The translations under genes were made by a program, and so were the position numbers. Source: Spongisporangium articulatum (GTDB lineage: Bacteria; Actinomycetota; Actinomycetes; Actinomycetales; Kineosporiaceae). Taken from it: DNA of 64,000 nt. The notes beneath the pieces were generated by a model, which saw nothing but the letters and a program-made list of their open reading frames with translations, was not told the DNA's origin and did not search any database. This document shows positions 41,876-49,573 of the stretch, piece after piece. Location: positions 186,001 through 250,000 of the forward strand of contig NZ_JBITLV010000002.1 in NCBI RefSeq assembly GCF_044465595.1, in the 5' to 3' direction. Each line of letters opens with the position of its first letter. The stretch's first letter is position 1.

Positions 41876-43048
41876 GTGATGGACCGGCTGCCCGTGGCGC
41901 GCACCGCGCCCGACGCCTGTCCGGGGGTGCTGCGACCGTTCCATGCCTCGGACGGGGAGATCGTGCGGGTGCGGGTGCCCGGGGGGTTGCTGACCGTAGC
42001 CGGGCTCCGGGAGCTGTCACGGTTGTCGGCAGCCCACGGCGACGGCCGGGTCGGGCTGACCTCCCGCGGGAACGTGCAGCTCAGAGGCCTGTCGGCGGGG
42101 TCGCTGACCGCGGTCGAGGCCGGCTGCACGGCCGCCGGGCTGCTGCCGCACCCCACGCACGAGCTGGTCCGCAACATCGTCGCCTCCGCCCTGTCGGGGC
42201 AGGGGGCGGGCGGGCTCGCCGACACCGATGGGCTGGCCGCGGCCGTGGACGCGGCCATCTGCGCGTCCGCCCGGTTCGCCCAGCTGCCCGGCCGGTTCCT
42301 GTTCGCTGTGGACGACGGAAGCGGGGACACCGCGTCGGTGGCCGCGGACGTCCGGGCCGTGGCCGCCGGGCCTGACGAGTTCGCGCTCTTCCTGGGGGGT
42401 GAACCGGGCCCGGTCGTGGCCCGGGCTTCGGTGGTCGTGCTCATGCTGGCCGCCGCGGAGGCCTTCCTGGACGTGCGCGGCGACGCCTGGCGGGTTCGCG
42501 AGCTGCCCGCGGGTGCCCTGGCCGACCAAGATCACCGACTGTGCCCGGTTTCTGCGAGTGAGACTGCTGATAACCGGGCACTACCGGTGATCTTGGAACC
42601 GGGCGTCGTGGACCAGGCCGACGGGCGGGTGGCCCTGGTGGCGATCGCTCCCCTCGGCCTGTTGGACGCCGGGCAGGTCGAGGCGCTGGCGGCGTGCGCC
42701 GAACTGGCCTCGCCCGAGGCAGCCACGGTGCGGCTCACGCCGTCCCGGCGGGTCGTCGTCCGGGACCTCGACCTGCCGGCCGCGCTCGCGGCCCGGGAAC
42801 TGTTGGACGCCGTCGGCCTGGTCGTGCGCGCCGGTACCGGCTGGGACCGGCTCACCGCGTGCGCGGGGCGGCCCGGGTGTGCGAAGTCGCTGGCCGACGT
42901 GCACGCCGACGCGCGGGCCCTCGTCGACGGACTGGCCGCGGACGGGCCGGCGCTGCACCTGTCCGGCTGCGACCGGGCGTGCGGGGCGCCCGCGGGCGCG
43001 ACGCGGCTGGTCGCCACCGGTACCGGCTACACCGAGGTAGCGCCGTGA
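41876..43048 (+). CDS. cobG: Precorrin-3B synthase (O2-dependent)
   Basis: 390 aa. A nitrite/sulfite-reductase-like protein that hydroxylates precorrin-3A with O2, the step that marks the aerobic route. Two half-repeats are visible (VRVPGGLLTVAGLRELSRL; VALVAIAPLGLLDAGQVEAL). The Fe-S site is complete: CAGRPGC (C-x5-C) and CDRAC (C-x3-C). Residues 217-241 (about DQDHRLCPVSASETADNRA) are encoded by a 71-bp hairpin repeat; without it the protein would be about 366 aa, the usual CobG size. Start GTG 41876; the next codon is ATG and is an equal alternative. It overlaps cobH by 4 nt (GTGA). Confidence 0.9.
   Translation: MMDRLPVARTAPDACPGVLRPFHASDGEIVRVRVPGGLLTVAGLRELSRLSAAHGDGRVGLTSRGNVQLRGLSAGSLTAVEAGCTAAGLLPHPTHELVRNIVASALSGQGAGGLADTDGLAAAVDAAICASARFAQLPGRFLFAVDDGSGDTASVAADVRAVAAGPDEFALFLGGEPGPVVARASVVVLMLAAAEAFLDVRGDAWRVRELPAGALADQDHRLCPVSASETADNRALPVILEPGVVDQADGRVALVAIAPLGLLDAGQVEALAACAELASPEAATVRLTPSRRVVVRDLDLPAALAARELLDAVGLVVRAGTGWDRLTACAGRPGCAKSLADVHADARALVDGLAADGPALHLSGCDRACGAPAGATRLVATGTGYTEVAP
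42526..42596. repeat. 71-bp inverted-repeat element, copy 2, inside cobG
   Basis: 25-nt arms (42526-42550 and 42572-42596) match at 22 of 25 positions around a 21-nt loop. The ends CCAAGATCACCG and CCGGTGATCTTGG correspond to those of the element at 17605-17675, and both have TCTGCG near the centre. It is read in frame with no stop. No target duplication is obvious. Because 71 is not a multiple of 3, the insertion must have been accompanied by a small gain or loss of bases to keep the frame. Confidence 0.78.
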
Positions 43049-43686
43049 ACGACTGGCCGGGCGGGTACGAGACGTCGGGGCCGCAGATCTACGTGGAGTC
43101 GTTCGCGACGATCCGGCGCGAGGCCGACCTCAGCGCGTTCGCGCCGGACCTCGCGCAGGTCGTGGTGCGGATGATCCATTCCAGCGGAATGGTCGACCTC
43201 ACCACGGATCTGGACGCCAGCCCCAACGCCGTCAAGGCGGCCCGGACGGCGCTGCAGGGCGGCGCGGCGATCTTCTGCGACGCGCAGATGGTGGCCAGCG
43301 GGGTGACCCGGTCGCGGCTGCCCGCCGACAACGAGGTGATCTGCACGTTGAACGACCCGGCGGTACCCGCGCTCGCGGCGTCGTTGCAGACCACGCGCAG
43401 CGCGGCCGCGATCGATCTGTGGGGTGACCGGCTCGAGGGCGCGGTGGTGGCGATCGGCAACGCGCCGACCGCGTTGTTCCGGTTGCTGGAGCTGCTGCGC
43501 GACGGGGCGGTGCCCCGGCCGGCGGCGATCCTCGGCATCCCGGTGGGTTTCATCGGGGCGGCCGAGTCGAAGCGCGCCCTGGCCGAGAACCCGCTCGGGT
43601 TGGACTATCTCGTCGTGCACGGGCGTCGCGGGGGCAGCGCGATGGCGGCCGGGGCCGTGAACGCGATCGCGAGCGAACGCGAATGA
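43045..43686 (+). CDS. cobH: Precorrin-8X methylmutase
   Basis: 213 aa. It moves the C11 methyl to C12 to give hydrogenobyrinate. The catalytic His is in VVRMIHSSGMVDLTTDL near residue 42, followed by GAAIFCDAQMVASGVTR, the AIDLWGDRLEGAVVAIGNAPTALFRLLEL block and GFIGAAESKRAL. The length is normal. The GTG at 43045 overlaps the cobG stop and the end overlaps cobIJ, so the three genes are translationally coupled. The order cobG-cobH-cobIJ is common in actinomycetes. Confidence 0.95.
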   Translation: MNDWPGGYETSGPQIYVESFATIRREADLSAFAPDLAQVVVRMIHSSGMVDLTTDLDASPNAVKAARTALQGGAAIFCDAQMVASGVTRSRLPADNEVICTLNDPAVPALAASLQTTRSAAAIDLWGDRLEGAVVAIGNAPTALFRLLELLRDGAVPRPAAILGIPVGFIGAAESKRALAENPLGLDYLVVHGRRGGSAMAAGAVNAIASERE

Positions 43687-45200
43687 CAACGCGAATGACC
43701 GGGACCCTCTACGGCGTCGGCGTCGGCCCGGGTGACCCGGAGCTGGTCAGTCTCAAGGCGGCCCGACTGATCGGGTCGGCCGACGTGATCGCCTACCACT
43801 CGGCGCGGCACGGACGCAGCATCGCCCGCAGCATCGCCGCGCCCCATCTGCGCGAAAGCCTCGGTGGGGAGCCACAATTCGAAGAGGCGCTGGTCTACCC
43901 GGTGACCACCGAGGGCACCGACCACCCGGGTGGCTACCAGGCCGCCATGGACGAGTTCTACGAGTCGGCGGCGGCCCGGCTGGCCGCGCACCTCGAAGCC
44001 GGGCGGGATGTCGTGGTGCTGGCCGAGGGCGACCCGTTCTTCTACGGCTCGTACATGCACATGCACAAGCGGCTGAGCCCGCGGTTCCCTGCCGTGGTGG
44101 TCCCGGGCATCACGTCGGTCAGCGCCGCCGCGGCCGCCGCCGGGCGCCCGCTGGTCGAGCGCGACGAGGTGCTGACCGTGCTGCCCGGCACGCTGCCGCC
44201 CGCCGAGCTGGCCCGGCGGCTGGCCTCGACCGATGCGGCCGTGGTGATGAAGCTCGGTCGCACGACGACCTCCGTCCGAACGGCTTTCGAACAGGCCGGG
44301 GTGCTGGACGACGCGGTGTACGTCGAGCGGGCCAGTCACCCCGATGAGCGCACCGCGCCCCTGGCCGACGTCGACTCGGGGCCGTACATGTCGCTGGCCC
44401 TGCTGCCCGGCCCGTTGAACCGGGAGGCGGTCGCGCCGGCCGAGTCGTCGGCGCCGGGCCGGGTGACCGTCGTCGGGTTGGGCCCCGGCCCCGACCGGTG
44501 GACGACGCCCGAGGTCTCGGCGGCGCTCGCGGAGGCCGACGACCTGGTCGGCTACCTGACCTACGTGAACCGCGTGCCGGTGAACGCGCGACAGCAGCGG
44601 CACGCCAGCGACAACAAGGTCGAGTCGGAGCGCGCCGCCTTCGCCCTCGACCTTGCGCTGCGCGGGCGCAACGTGGTGGTCGTCTCCTCCGGCGACCCGG
44701 GCGTCTTCGCGATGGCCTCCGCCGTGCTCGAGGTGGCGGCCGAGCCCGCGTACAAGGCGGTCGACGTCCGCGTGCTGCCGGGAGTCTCGGCGGCGCAGGC
44801 GGTCGCGGCGGCGGCGGGGGCGCCGTTGGGGCACGACTTCGCCATCGTCTCGCTGTCCGACCGGCTCAAGCCCTGGTCGATCGTCGAATCCCGGCTCGAG
44901 GCCCTGGCCGCCGCCGACATGGTGATCGCGATCTACAACCCGGCCTCGAAGGAGCGCCGCCACCAGGTGGCCGCCGCCCGGGACCTGTTGCTGCGCCACC
45001 GTTCCCCGGACACCCCGGTCGTGATCGGCCGGGCGGTGGGCTCGGAGCAGGAGGCGCTGAGCGTCGTCCGGCTCGGTGACCTCGACCCCGAGGTGGTGGA
45101 CATGCGCACCCTGCTGATCATCGGGTCGTCGCAGACCCAGGTGACCGCCCGCGCCGACGGCACACCCTCGGTCTGGACCCCACGCCGTTACCCCGACTGA
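43683..45200 (+). CDS. cobIJ: Bifunctional precorrin-2 C20- and precorrin-3B C17-methyltransferase
   Basis: 505 aa, two SAM methyltransferases in one chain. CobI part, residues about 5-245: LYGVGVGPGDPELVSLKA, VVVLAEGDPFFYGSYMHMH, VVPGITSVSAAAAAAGRPL. CobJ part, about 258-505: VTVVGLGPGPDRWTTPEVSAAL, VVVVSSGDPGVFAMASAVLEV, VLPGVSAAQAVAAAAGAPLGHDFA, IYNPASKERRHQV. The fused form is typical of actinomycetes. It supplies precorrin-3A to CobG and takes back precorrin-3B for ring contraction. It ends 1 nt before the convergent Doc toxin stop. Confidence 0.95.
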   Translation: MTTRMTGTLYGVGVGPGDPELVSLKAARLIGSADVIAYHSARHGRSIARSIAAPHLRESLGGEPQFEEALVYPVTTEGTDHPGGYQAAMDEFYESAAARLAAHLEAGRDVVVLAEGDPFFYGSYMHMHKRLSPRFPAVVVPGITSVSAAAAAAGRPLVERDEVLTVLPGTLPPAELARRLASTDAAVVMKLGRTTTSVRTAFEQAGVLDDAVYVERASHPDERTAPLADVDSGPYMSLALLPGPLNREAVAPAESSAPGRVTVVGLGPGPDRWTTPEVSAALAEADDLVGYLTYVNRVPVNARQQRHASDNKVESERAAFALDLALRGRNVVVVSSGDPGVFAMASAVLEVAAEPAYKAVDVRVLPGVSAAQAVAAAAGAPLGHDFAIVSLSDRLKPWSIVESRLEALAAADMVIAIYNPASKERRHQVAAARDLLLRHRSPDTPVVIGRAVGSEQEALSVVRLGDLDPEVVDMRTLLIIGSSQTQVTARADGTPSVWTPRRYPD

Positions 45201-45201
45201 G

Positions 45202-45576
45202 TCATCGACGACGGGGGATCAGCACCAGCCGGGAAGCGATCTCGTCCAGGTCTGCCAGCCCGTCGGCCACGTCCATGATGAGTTCATACGCCTCATCATT
45301 CGTGAGGTCGAGGCGGTAGCCGTTCATTCCGGCGAAGGCGAAGCCTCCCGCGAGTGACAGTCGCTTGTTGCGGTCGACCAGCGGATGGTTGGTGCACAGC
45401 GAGTGCACCAGCGATGCAACCTTCAGATCGAGAGTCGCGTAGGCGTCCTTGCCGAACAAGGTGGTGGCGGGTCGGGCCAGGGCCGAGTCCAGCAGGCCGA
45501 GGTCACGGACGACCGGGGGCGCCCCGATGGCTCGTTCGGCGACGTACAGGGCCTCCTCGAGCGTCAGGTAGATCAT
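45202..45576 (-). CDS. Doc/Fic-family toxin of a type II toxin-antitoxin pair
   Basis: 124 aa, Doc-sized. It begins IYLTLEEALYVAERAIG and has the Fic loop HPLVDRNKRLSLAGG near residue 65. The invariant His, Asp, Asn, Lys and Arg are present, but the usual Gly/Ala before NKR is Arg. Family knowledge: Doc phosphorylates EF-Tu and stops translation until neutralised. The ATG at 45576 overlaps the antitoxin stop (ATGA). A much longer frame upstream is not supported, since it runs antisense through the antitoxin and its promoter. The pair lies between cobIJ and a membrane protein gene. Confidence 0.85.
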   Translation of the reverse strand: MIYLTLEEALYVAERAIGAPPVVRDLGLLDSALARPATTLFGKDAYATLDLKVASLVHSLCTNHPLVDRNKRLSLAGGFAFAGMNGYRLDLTNDEAYELIMDVADGLADLDEIASRLVLIPRRR

Positions 45577-45776
45577 TCGCCGAGACGGTCGAGCGCCTCG
45601 CGGAACCGGGGAATCTCCTCGTCGAGGACTCGGTCCAGCAACTCTGCCCGGCTTGTCGTCTCCACGTATGACCGGATGGCCTGCCGGGCCACCTCCTGCA
45701 TCGAACGCCCCTCCAGTTCGGCACGCCTGCGCAGTGCCTCGGTCTCGGAGTCGGACAGCCGTAGGGTCATGGCCAT
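45573..45776 (-). CDS. Ribbon-helix-helix antitoxin partner of the Doc-like toxin
   Basis: 67 aa. The N-terminal MTLRLSDSETEALRRRAELEGRSMQEVARQAIRSYV is a MetJ/Arc/CopG-type ribbon-helix-helix DNA-binding unit. The C-terminal 30 residues (SRAELLDRVLDEEIPRFREAL) are acidic and helical, and suit toxin binding. The stop overlaps the toxin start. A -10 box TACCGT 6 nt before the ATG at 45776 predicts a leaderless message, and a palindrome over that box is the likely autoregulatory operator. A second ATG two codons downstream is possible. Confidence 0.85.
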   Translation of the reverse strand: MAMTLRLSDSETEALRRRAELEGRSMQEVARQAIRSYVETTSRAELLDRVLDEEIPRFREALDRLGE

Positions 45777-45780
45777 GAGG

Positions 45781-45803
45781 CGACGGTATCACCGTCGGTA
45801 TCA
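45781..45803. promoter_or_regulatory. Promoter-operator of the toxin-antitoxin operon
   Basis: CGACGGTATCACCGTCG (45781-45797) is a palindrome of 7-bp arms around ATC. It covers the minus-strand -10 TACCGT (45788-45783). GGTATCA also occurs twice in direct orientation at 45785-45791 and 45797-45803, 12 bp apart, about one helical turn. This suits side-by-side binding of ribbon-helix-helix dimers. Confidence 0.65.
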
Positions 45804-45893
45804 TGCCGTCGACTGCATTCCTCCGAGCCGTCAGCCTGGGCTGCCTGGTCTGAGTGTGCCTCAGGACACGGCGCCCTCAGCGGTGAACGGGTT

Positions 45894-45899
45894 TAGCGT
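45894..45899 (+). promoter_or_regulatory. -10 box TAGCGT of the YndJ-DUF1990 gene
   Basis: TAGCGT lies 33 nt before the ATG at 45933. A TGGAGG ribosome binding site (45918-45923) is 9 nt from the start, so this gene, unlike several neighbours, has a short conventional leader. Confidence 0.4.
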
Positions 45900-45932
45900 G
45901 AGTGGTCCGGAACGGTCTGGAGGCTCAGGGTC

Positions 45933-47234
45933 ATGGACGACTCGCTCGGCAAGACGGCACTTTTCGCGATCGCGGTGGTCAACGTGCTGGCCATGGTCGT
46001 GCTCGTGCCGATCGGGCTGAGCCTGGCGCCCGGCGACGAGCGCCGGGTGTGGTTCGCCCGGCACTGGTCGTGGGTCTCGGCCCCGGCGGCCCTGTCGCTG
46101 CTGCTGCCGGCCGGGAAGCTCGCCGTCCTCCTCGCGGTGCCCTACCTGGTGGCCGCGATCGCCCTCTGGTTGAGCACGCCGATCCGCGACAAGGTGCTGC
46201 AGGCCGCCACCTGGTCGCTGGCCGTGGCCGCCCTGGCCCTGGTCGCCAACCGGGACGACTGGGAGCTCTTCGGTTTCTCCACGGGCCTGCTCGCGCTCAC
46301 GGTCGCGCACTTCCATGTCGCCGGGTTCGGCGCGCTCCTGCTGCTCGCGCTGCTGGCGCGGGCCGAGCCGGGGCCGCTCGCGACCGCCGCCGGGCGGGTC
46401 GCGATCGGTGGCGTGGTGCTGGTCGCGGCCGGGTTCCTCGCCGGGGCGTGGTTCGACCAGCGGTTCGGGGACGCCGTCGAGCTGGTCGGGGCGGCGCTGC
46501 TCACCGCCGCGCTGTGGTCGGCCCTGGCGCTCCTGGTGCACCGGTCGTCGGGGCCGGACCGGCGCGCGGCCCTGGGTCTTTCGGGGCTGGCCGCGGTCAC
46601 CCTCGTGCTGGCGCTGACCTACGCGGCCGGCTCGGCGTTCGGGTTCTCGCACCCGACCCTCGACTGGATGGTCGCCACCCATGGCCTGCTCAATGCGAGC
46701 GCGGTGCTGGTCACCGTCCTCGTGCTGTGGGTCGCCCGGCCGCGCGAGTTCACGACCGGGCGGCAACTGGTGCCGCTCGGGATCGGCCCGGAGCGCTACG
46801 AGGCGGCCGCCGACGCCCTGCTGCGCTGGGACATGCACCGCGGCGCGGGTGCTTTCGTCGACCCGGCTACCCCCGTCGCCACGCCCGGCCTGCGCATGAT
46901 GTCGCGCCTCGGTCCACCCCTCGTGGGCCTGACGGCGCCCTGCGAGGTGCTGGCGGCGGCGCACGAACCGGCCGGGCCGTCCGGTGCCTCCACGGTGATG
47001 CACTACGAGACGCGGCCGGGGCATCCGTTCGAGGGCGACGAGCGGTTCGAGGTGCGCCTCGACCTGCCCGGCCCGGACGGGCAGCAGCCGGTCTGGCTCG
47101 ACGTCGCCGTCCGCAGCCGCCCGGTCCGGGTGCTGCCGAAGCTGGGCGGCCCCGTCGTCCCGCTGGCGCAGCGCACCTTCGTGCGCCTCTGCGCCCGTAC
47201 CCTGCGTCGAACCCCCGCACCGAGCCGCACGTAG
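45933..47234 (+). CDS. YndJ-like membrane protein fused to a DUF1990 domain
   Basis: 433 aa. Residues 1 to about 278 contain eight or nine transmembrane helices of the YndJ type (e.g. GLLALTVAHFHVAGFGALLLLALLARAE with conserved His pair, and MVATHGLLNA near the last helix). From about 285 a soluble DUF1990 domain follows, with its hallmark RYEAAADALLRWDMHRGAG and the LTAPCEVLAAAHEPAG segment. The roles of both families are unknown. The two His-containing helices might hold a cofactor or metal. Its stop lies 6 nt from the convergent cobK stop. No operon partner. Confidence 0.72.
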   Translation: MDDSLGKTALFAIAVVNVLAMVVLVPIGLSLAPGDERRVWFARHWSWVSAPAALSLLLPAGKLAVLLAVPYLVAAIALWLSTPIRDKVLQAATWSLAVAALALVANRDDWELFGFSTGLLALTVAHFHVAGFGALLLLALLARAEPGPLATAAGRVAIGGVVLVAAGFLAGAWFDQRFGDAVELVGAALLTAALWSALALLVHRSSGPDRRAALGLSGLAAVTLVLALTYAAGSAFGFSHPTLDWMVATHGLLNASAVLVTVLVLWVARPREFTTGRQLVPLGIGPERYEAAADALLRWDMHRGAGAFVDPATPVATPGLRMMSRLGPPLVGLTAPCEVLAAAHEPAGPSGASTVMHYETRPGHPFEGDERFEVRLDLPGPDGQQPVWLDVAVRSRPVRVLPKLGGPVVPLAQRTFVRLCARTLRRTPAPSRT

Positions 47235-47240
47235 CCACAG

Positions 47241-48032
47241 TCAGCAGGGTTGTTCAGGGCCCTTTCCGGCCGGAACATCCCGCTGACTGCGGCCGAGCGC
47301 GAGGAGGGCGGTGCTGACCGAGTCGGCGGTGGTCAGGCCGTCGGGCAGCGGGGGGCGGTCGACCATCACGACCGGAAGGCCGAGCTGGTTCGCGGCGGTC
47401 AGCTTGGCCGCTGTCATCGGCCCGCCGCTGTTCTTGGTGACCAGCACGTCGATGCCCTTGCGGCGCAGGAGGTCCCGCTCACCATCGAGCGTGAACGGGC
47501 CGCGGTCGAGGACGACGTCGCAGCGCAGCGGCAGGTCGGCCGCGTCGGGTACGTGCACGGCGCGCAGCCAGAAGTGGTGCGGCAGGTCCCGGAACGCCTT
47601 CACGCCCTGCCGGCCGGTCGTGAGGAAGACCGTGGACTCCGCGTCGAACGCCTTGAGCGCCGAGGCCGCGCCGAGCAGGTCGGGCACGTGCTGCCAGCGG
47701 TCGCCGCTCACCGCCGTCCAGGCCGGGCGGCGCAGCACCAGCAGGTCGACCCCGGCGGCGGCGCACGCCTCCGCGGCGTTGCGGGTGATCTGCGCGGCGA
47801 ACGGGTGCGTCGCGTCGACCACCGTCGAGATGCCGTGCGCGGTGAGGTATTCCGCGAGCCCGTCGGCGCCGCCGAACCCGCCGATCCGGACCTCGCCACC
47901 CGGCAGCCGGGGGTCGGGTACCCGCCCGGCCAGCGACGACACCACCTCCGCCCCGCGCGCGAGCAGGGCGTCCGCGAGTTCTCGGCCCTCCGCCGTCCCG
48001 CCGAGTACCAGCACCGTCCCCGGATCGGCCAC
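47241..48032 (-). CDS. cobK: Precorrin-6A reductase
   Basis: 263 aa. NADPH-dependent reductase that converts precorrin-6A to 6B. N-terminal Rossmann GTVLVLGGTAEGRELADAL, conserved VVDATHPFAAQITRNAAEAC near 73, VFLTTGRQGVKAF near 136 and DVLVTKNSGGPMTAAKLTAA near 199. It is last in the operon cobL-cobM-cobF-cobK (4 nt after cobF). The GTG start at 48032 fits the conserved N-terminus. Confidence 0.94.
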   Translation of the reverse strand: MADPGTVLVLGGTAEGRELADALLARGAEVVSSLAGRVPDPRLPGGEVRIGGFGGADGLAEYLTAHGISTVVDATHPFAAQITRNAAEACAAAGVDLLVLRRPAWTAVSGDRWQHVPDLLGAASALKAFDAESTVFLTTGRQGVKAFRDLPHHFWLRAVHVPDAADLPLRCDVVLDRGPFTLDGERDLLRRKGIDVLVTKNSGGPMTAAKLTAANQLGLPVVMVDRPPLPDGLTTADSVSTALLALGRSQRDVPAGKGPEQPC

Positions 48033-48036
48033 GTGC

Positions 48037-48813
48037 TCAGCCCCGGCGCAGGAGGTAGGTGTCCATGATCCAGCCCTTGCGCGCGCGGGCCTCGGCCCGG
48101 ACGGACTCGATCTCGCCCGCCACCTTCAGAACCGGCCCGGCCACCAGGATCTCGTCGGCCGTGCCCAGGTAGGCGCCCCAGTAGATCGTCACGTCCGGCT
48201 CGCTCAGCTTCGTGAACGTCAGGTCGCCGTCGAGCATCACCACGATGTTGTCGAACCCCTCGGGCAGGGCGCCGTCGACGAGCGCGGCGCCCAACCGGCG
48301 TCCCGTGGTGATGTGGATGGGTTCCCCGATCCGGTTCAGCGGAATGCGATGTCCCGCAGTCAGGGCCGAGATCGCCGACACCCCCGGGATCACCTCGGTC
48401 TCGAACGCCACCGAACCGCGCGCGGTCACCCGGTCGAGGATGCGCATCGTCCCGTCGTACAGCGCCGGGTCGCCCCACACCAGGAACGCGCCCACCTCGC
48501 CGTCGCCGAGGCCGCCCACGAGGCGCTCGTAGATGTCGGTGCGGTCCTCGTGCCACTGCTCGATCGTCGCCCGGTACGCCACCCCGTCGAGCCCGACCCG
48601 CTCGCGTTCCGGGTCGCGCGCCTCGACCACGCGGTAACCGCCCCCGGGCACGTGGTCGGAGAGGATGCGCCGCCGCAGCTCGATCAGGTCGTCCTTCTCC
48701 GCGCCCTTCTCGATCACGAAGAACACGTCGACCCGGTTCAGCGCCTTGACCGCCTGGACGGTCACGTAGTCCGGGTCGCCGGCGCCCACGCCGATCAGCA
48801 GAACGGTTCGCAC
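48037..48813 (-). CDS. cobF: Precorrin-6A synthase (deacetylating)
   Basis: 258 aa. SAM methyltransferase that methylates C1 of precorrin-5 and releases the acetyl fragment, a step specific to the aerobic pathway. It has VLLIGVGAGDPDYVTVQAVKAL, VFFVIEKGAEKDDLI, GAFLVWGDPALYDGTMRIL and VIPGVSAISALTAGHRIPLNRIGEPIHITTGRR. The gene is known to be deleted in Mycobacterium tuberculosis, so its presence shows a more complete pathway here. GTG start at 48813; 10 nt after cobM. A 12-bp palindrome GAAAGGCCTTTC (48815-48826) covers the junction. Confidence 0.94.
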   Translation of the reverse strand: MRTVLLIGVGAGDPDYVTVQAVKALNRVDVFFVIEKGAEKDDLIELRRRILSDHVPGGGYRVVEARDPERERVGLDGVAYRATIEQWHEDRTDIYERLVGGLGDGEVGAFLVWGDPALYDGTMRILDRVTARGSVAFETEVIPGVSAISALTAGHRIPLNRIGEPIHITTGRRLGAALVDGALPEGFDNIVVMLDGDLTFTKLSEPDVTIYWGAYLGTADEILVAGPVLKVAGEIESVRAEARARKGWIMDTYLLRRG

Positions 48814-48823
48814 GAAAGGCCTT

Positions 48824-49573
48824 TCAGTGTGTGTCGCGGCAGCGGTCGGGGGAGTAGAGATGGCTGCCGGGGAACTGCTCGGCGGTCAGCACGCGGCCGA
48901 CCACGATCACCGCCGTGCGCTTCACGCCGCTCTCCGCAACGAGACCCGAGATCGTGGCGAGCGTGCCGCGCAGGACGAGTTCGTCGTCCCGACTGGCGTA
49001 CGCGACCACGGCGACCGGACAGTCCGCGCCGTAGTGCGGTTCCAGCTCGGAGACGACCTCGCCGATGGCCTGCACGGCGAGGTGCAGCACGAGCGTGGCG
49101 CCCGTGGCGCCGAACGCGGCCAGCGTCTCCCCGGGGGGCATCGGCGTGGCCCGGCGGGCGATGCGGGTCAGCACGACGCTCTGCCCGACGCCGGGCACGG
49201 TCAGCTCGCGCCCCAGGGTCGCGGCGGCCGCGGCGAAAGCGGGCACCCCGGGGACGATCTCGTAGGGGATGCCGTGCGCGTCGAGCCGTCGCACCTGCTC
49301 CGCCACGGCCGAGAACACCGACGGGTCGCCCGAGTGCAGCCGCACCACGTCCAGACCGTCGGCGTGCGCGCGCACCATCTCGGCGACGATCGCGTCGAGG
49401 TCCAGGTCCTGGCTGTCCACCAGCCGGGCTCCCGACGGCGCCTCGACGAGCAGCTCCTTGGGCACCAGCGCTCCGGCGTAGATCACCACCGACGCGCCCT
49501 GGAGTAGCCGCAACCCGCGCACGGTCAACAGGTCGGCCGCGCCCGGCCCGGCCCCCACGATGTAGACCGTCAT
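48824..49573 (-). CDS. cobM: Precorrin-4 C11-methyltransferase
   Basis: 249 aa. Tetrapyrrole methyltransferase: VYIVGAGPGAADLLTVRGLRLL at the start, VVRLHSGDPSVFSAVAEQ near 75, EIVPGVPAFAAAAATLGRELTVPGV near 100 and TPMPPGETLAAFGATGATLVLHLA near 137. These distinguish CobM from its relatives. It methylates precorrin-4 at C11 to give precorrin-5, the substrate of CobF encoded next. The ATG at 49573 overlaps the cobL stop (ATGA). Confidence 0.95.
   Translation of the reverse strand: MTVYIVGAGPGAADLLTVRGLRLLQGASVVIYAGALVPKELLVEAPSGARLVDSQDLDLDAIVAEMVRAHADGLDVVRLHSGDPSVFSAVAEQVRRLDAHGIPYEIVPGVPAFAAAAATLGRELTVPGVGQSVVLTRIARRATPMPPGETLAAFGATGATLVLHLAVQAIGEVVSELEPHYGADCPVAVVAYASRDDELVLRGTLATISGLVAESGVKRTAVIVVGRVLTAEQFPGSHLYSPDRCRDTH

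Noticed and set aside
45577..45804. N-terminal extension of the Doc toxin
   Set aside because: It runs antiparallel to nothing conserved, covers the antitoxin gene and its promoter, and lacks homology; the ATG at 45576 gives a normal Doc.
48815..48826. GAAAGGCCTTTC palindrome at the cobM-cobF junction
   Set aside because: Twelve bases inside an operon next to a ribosome binding site; too little evidence for an operator.
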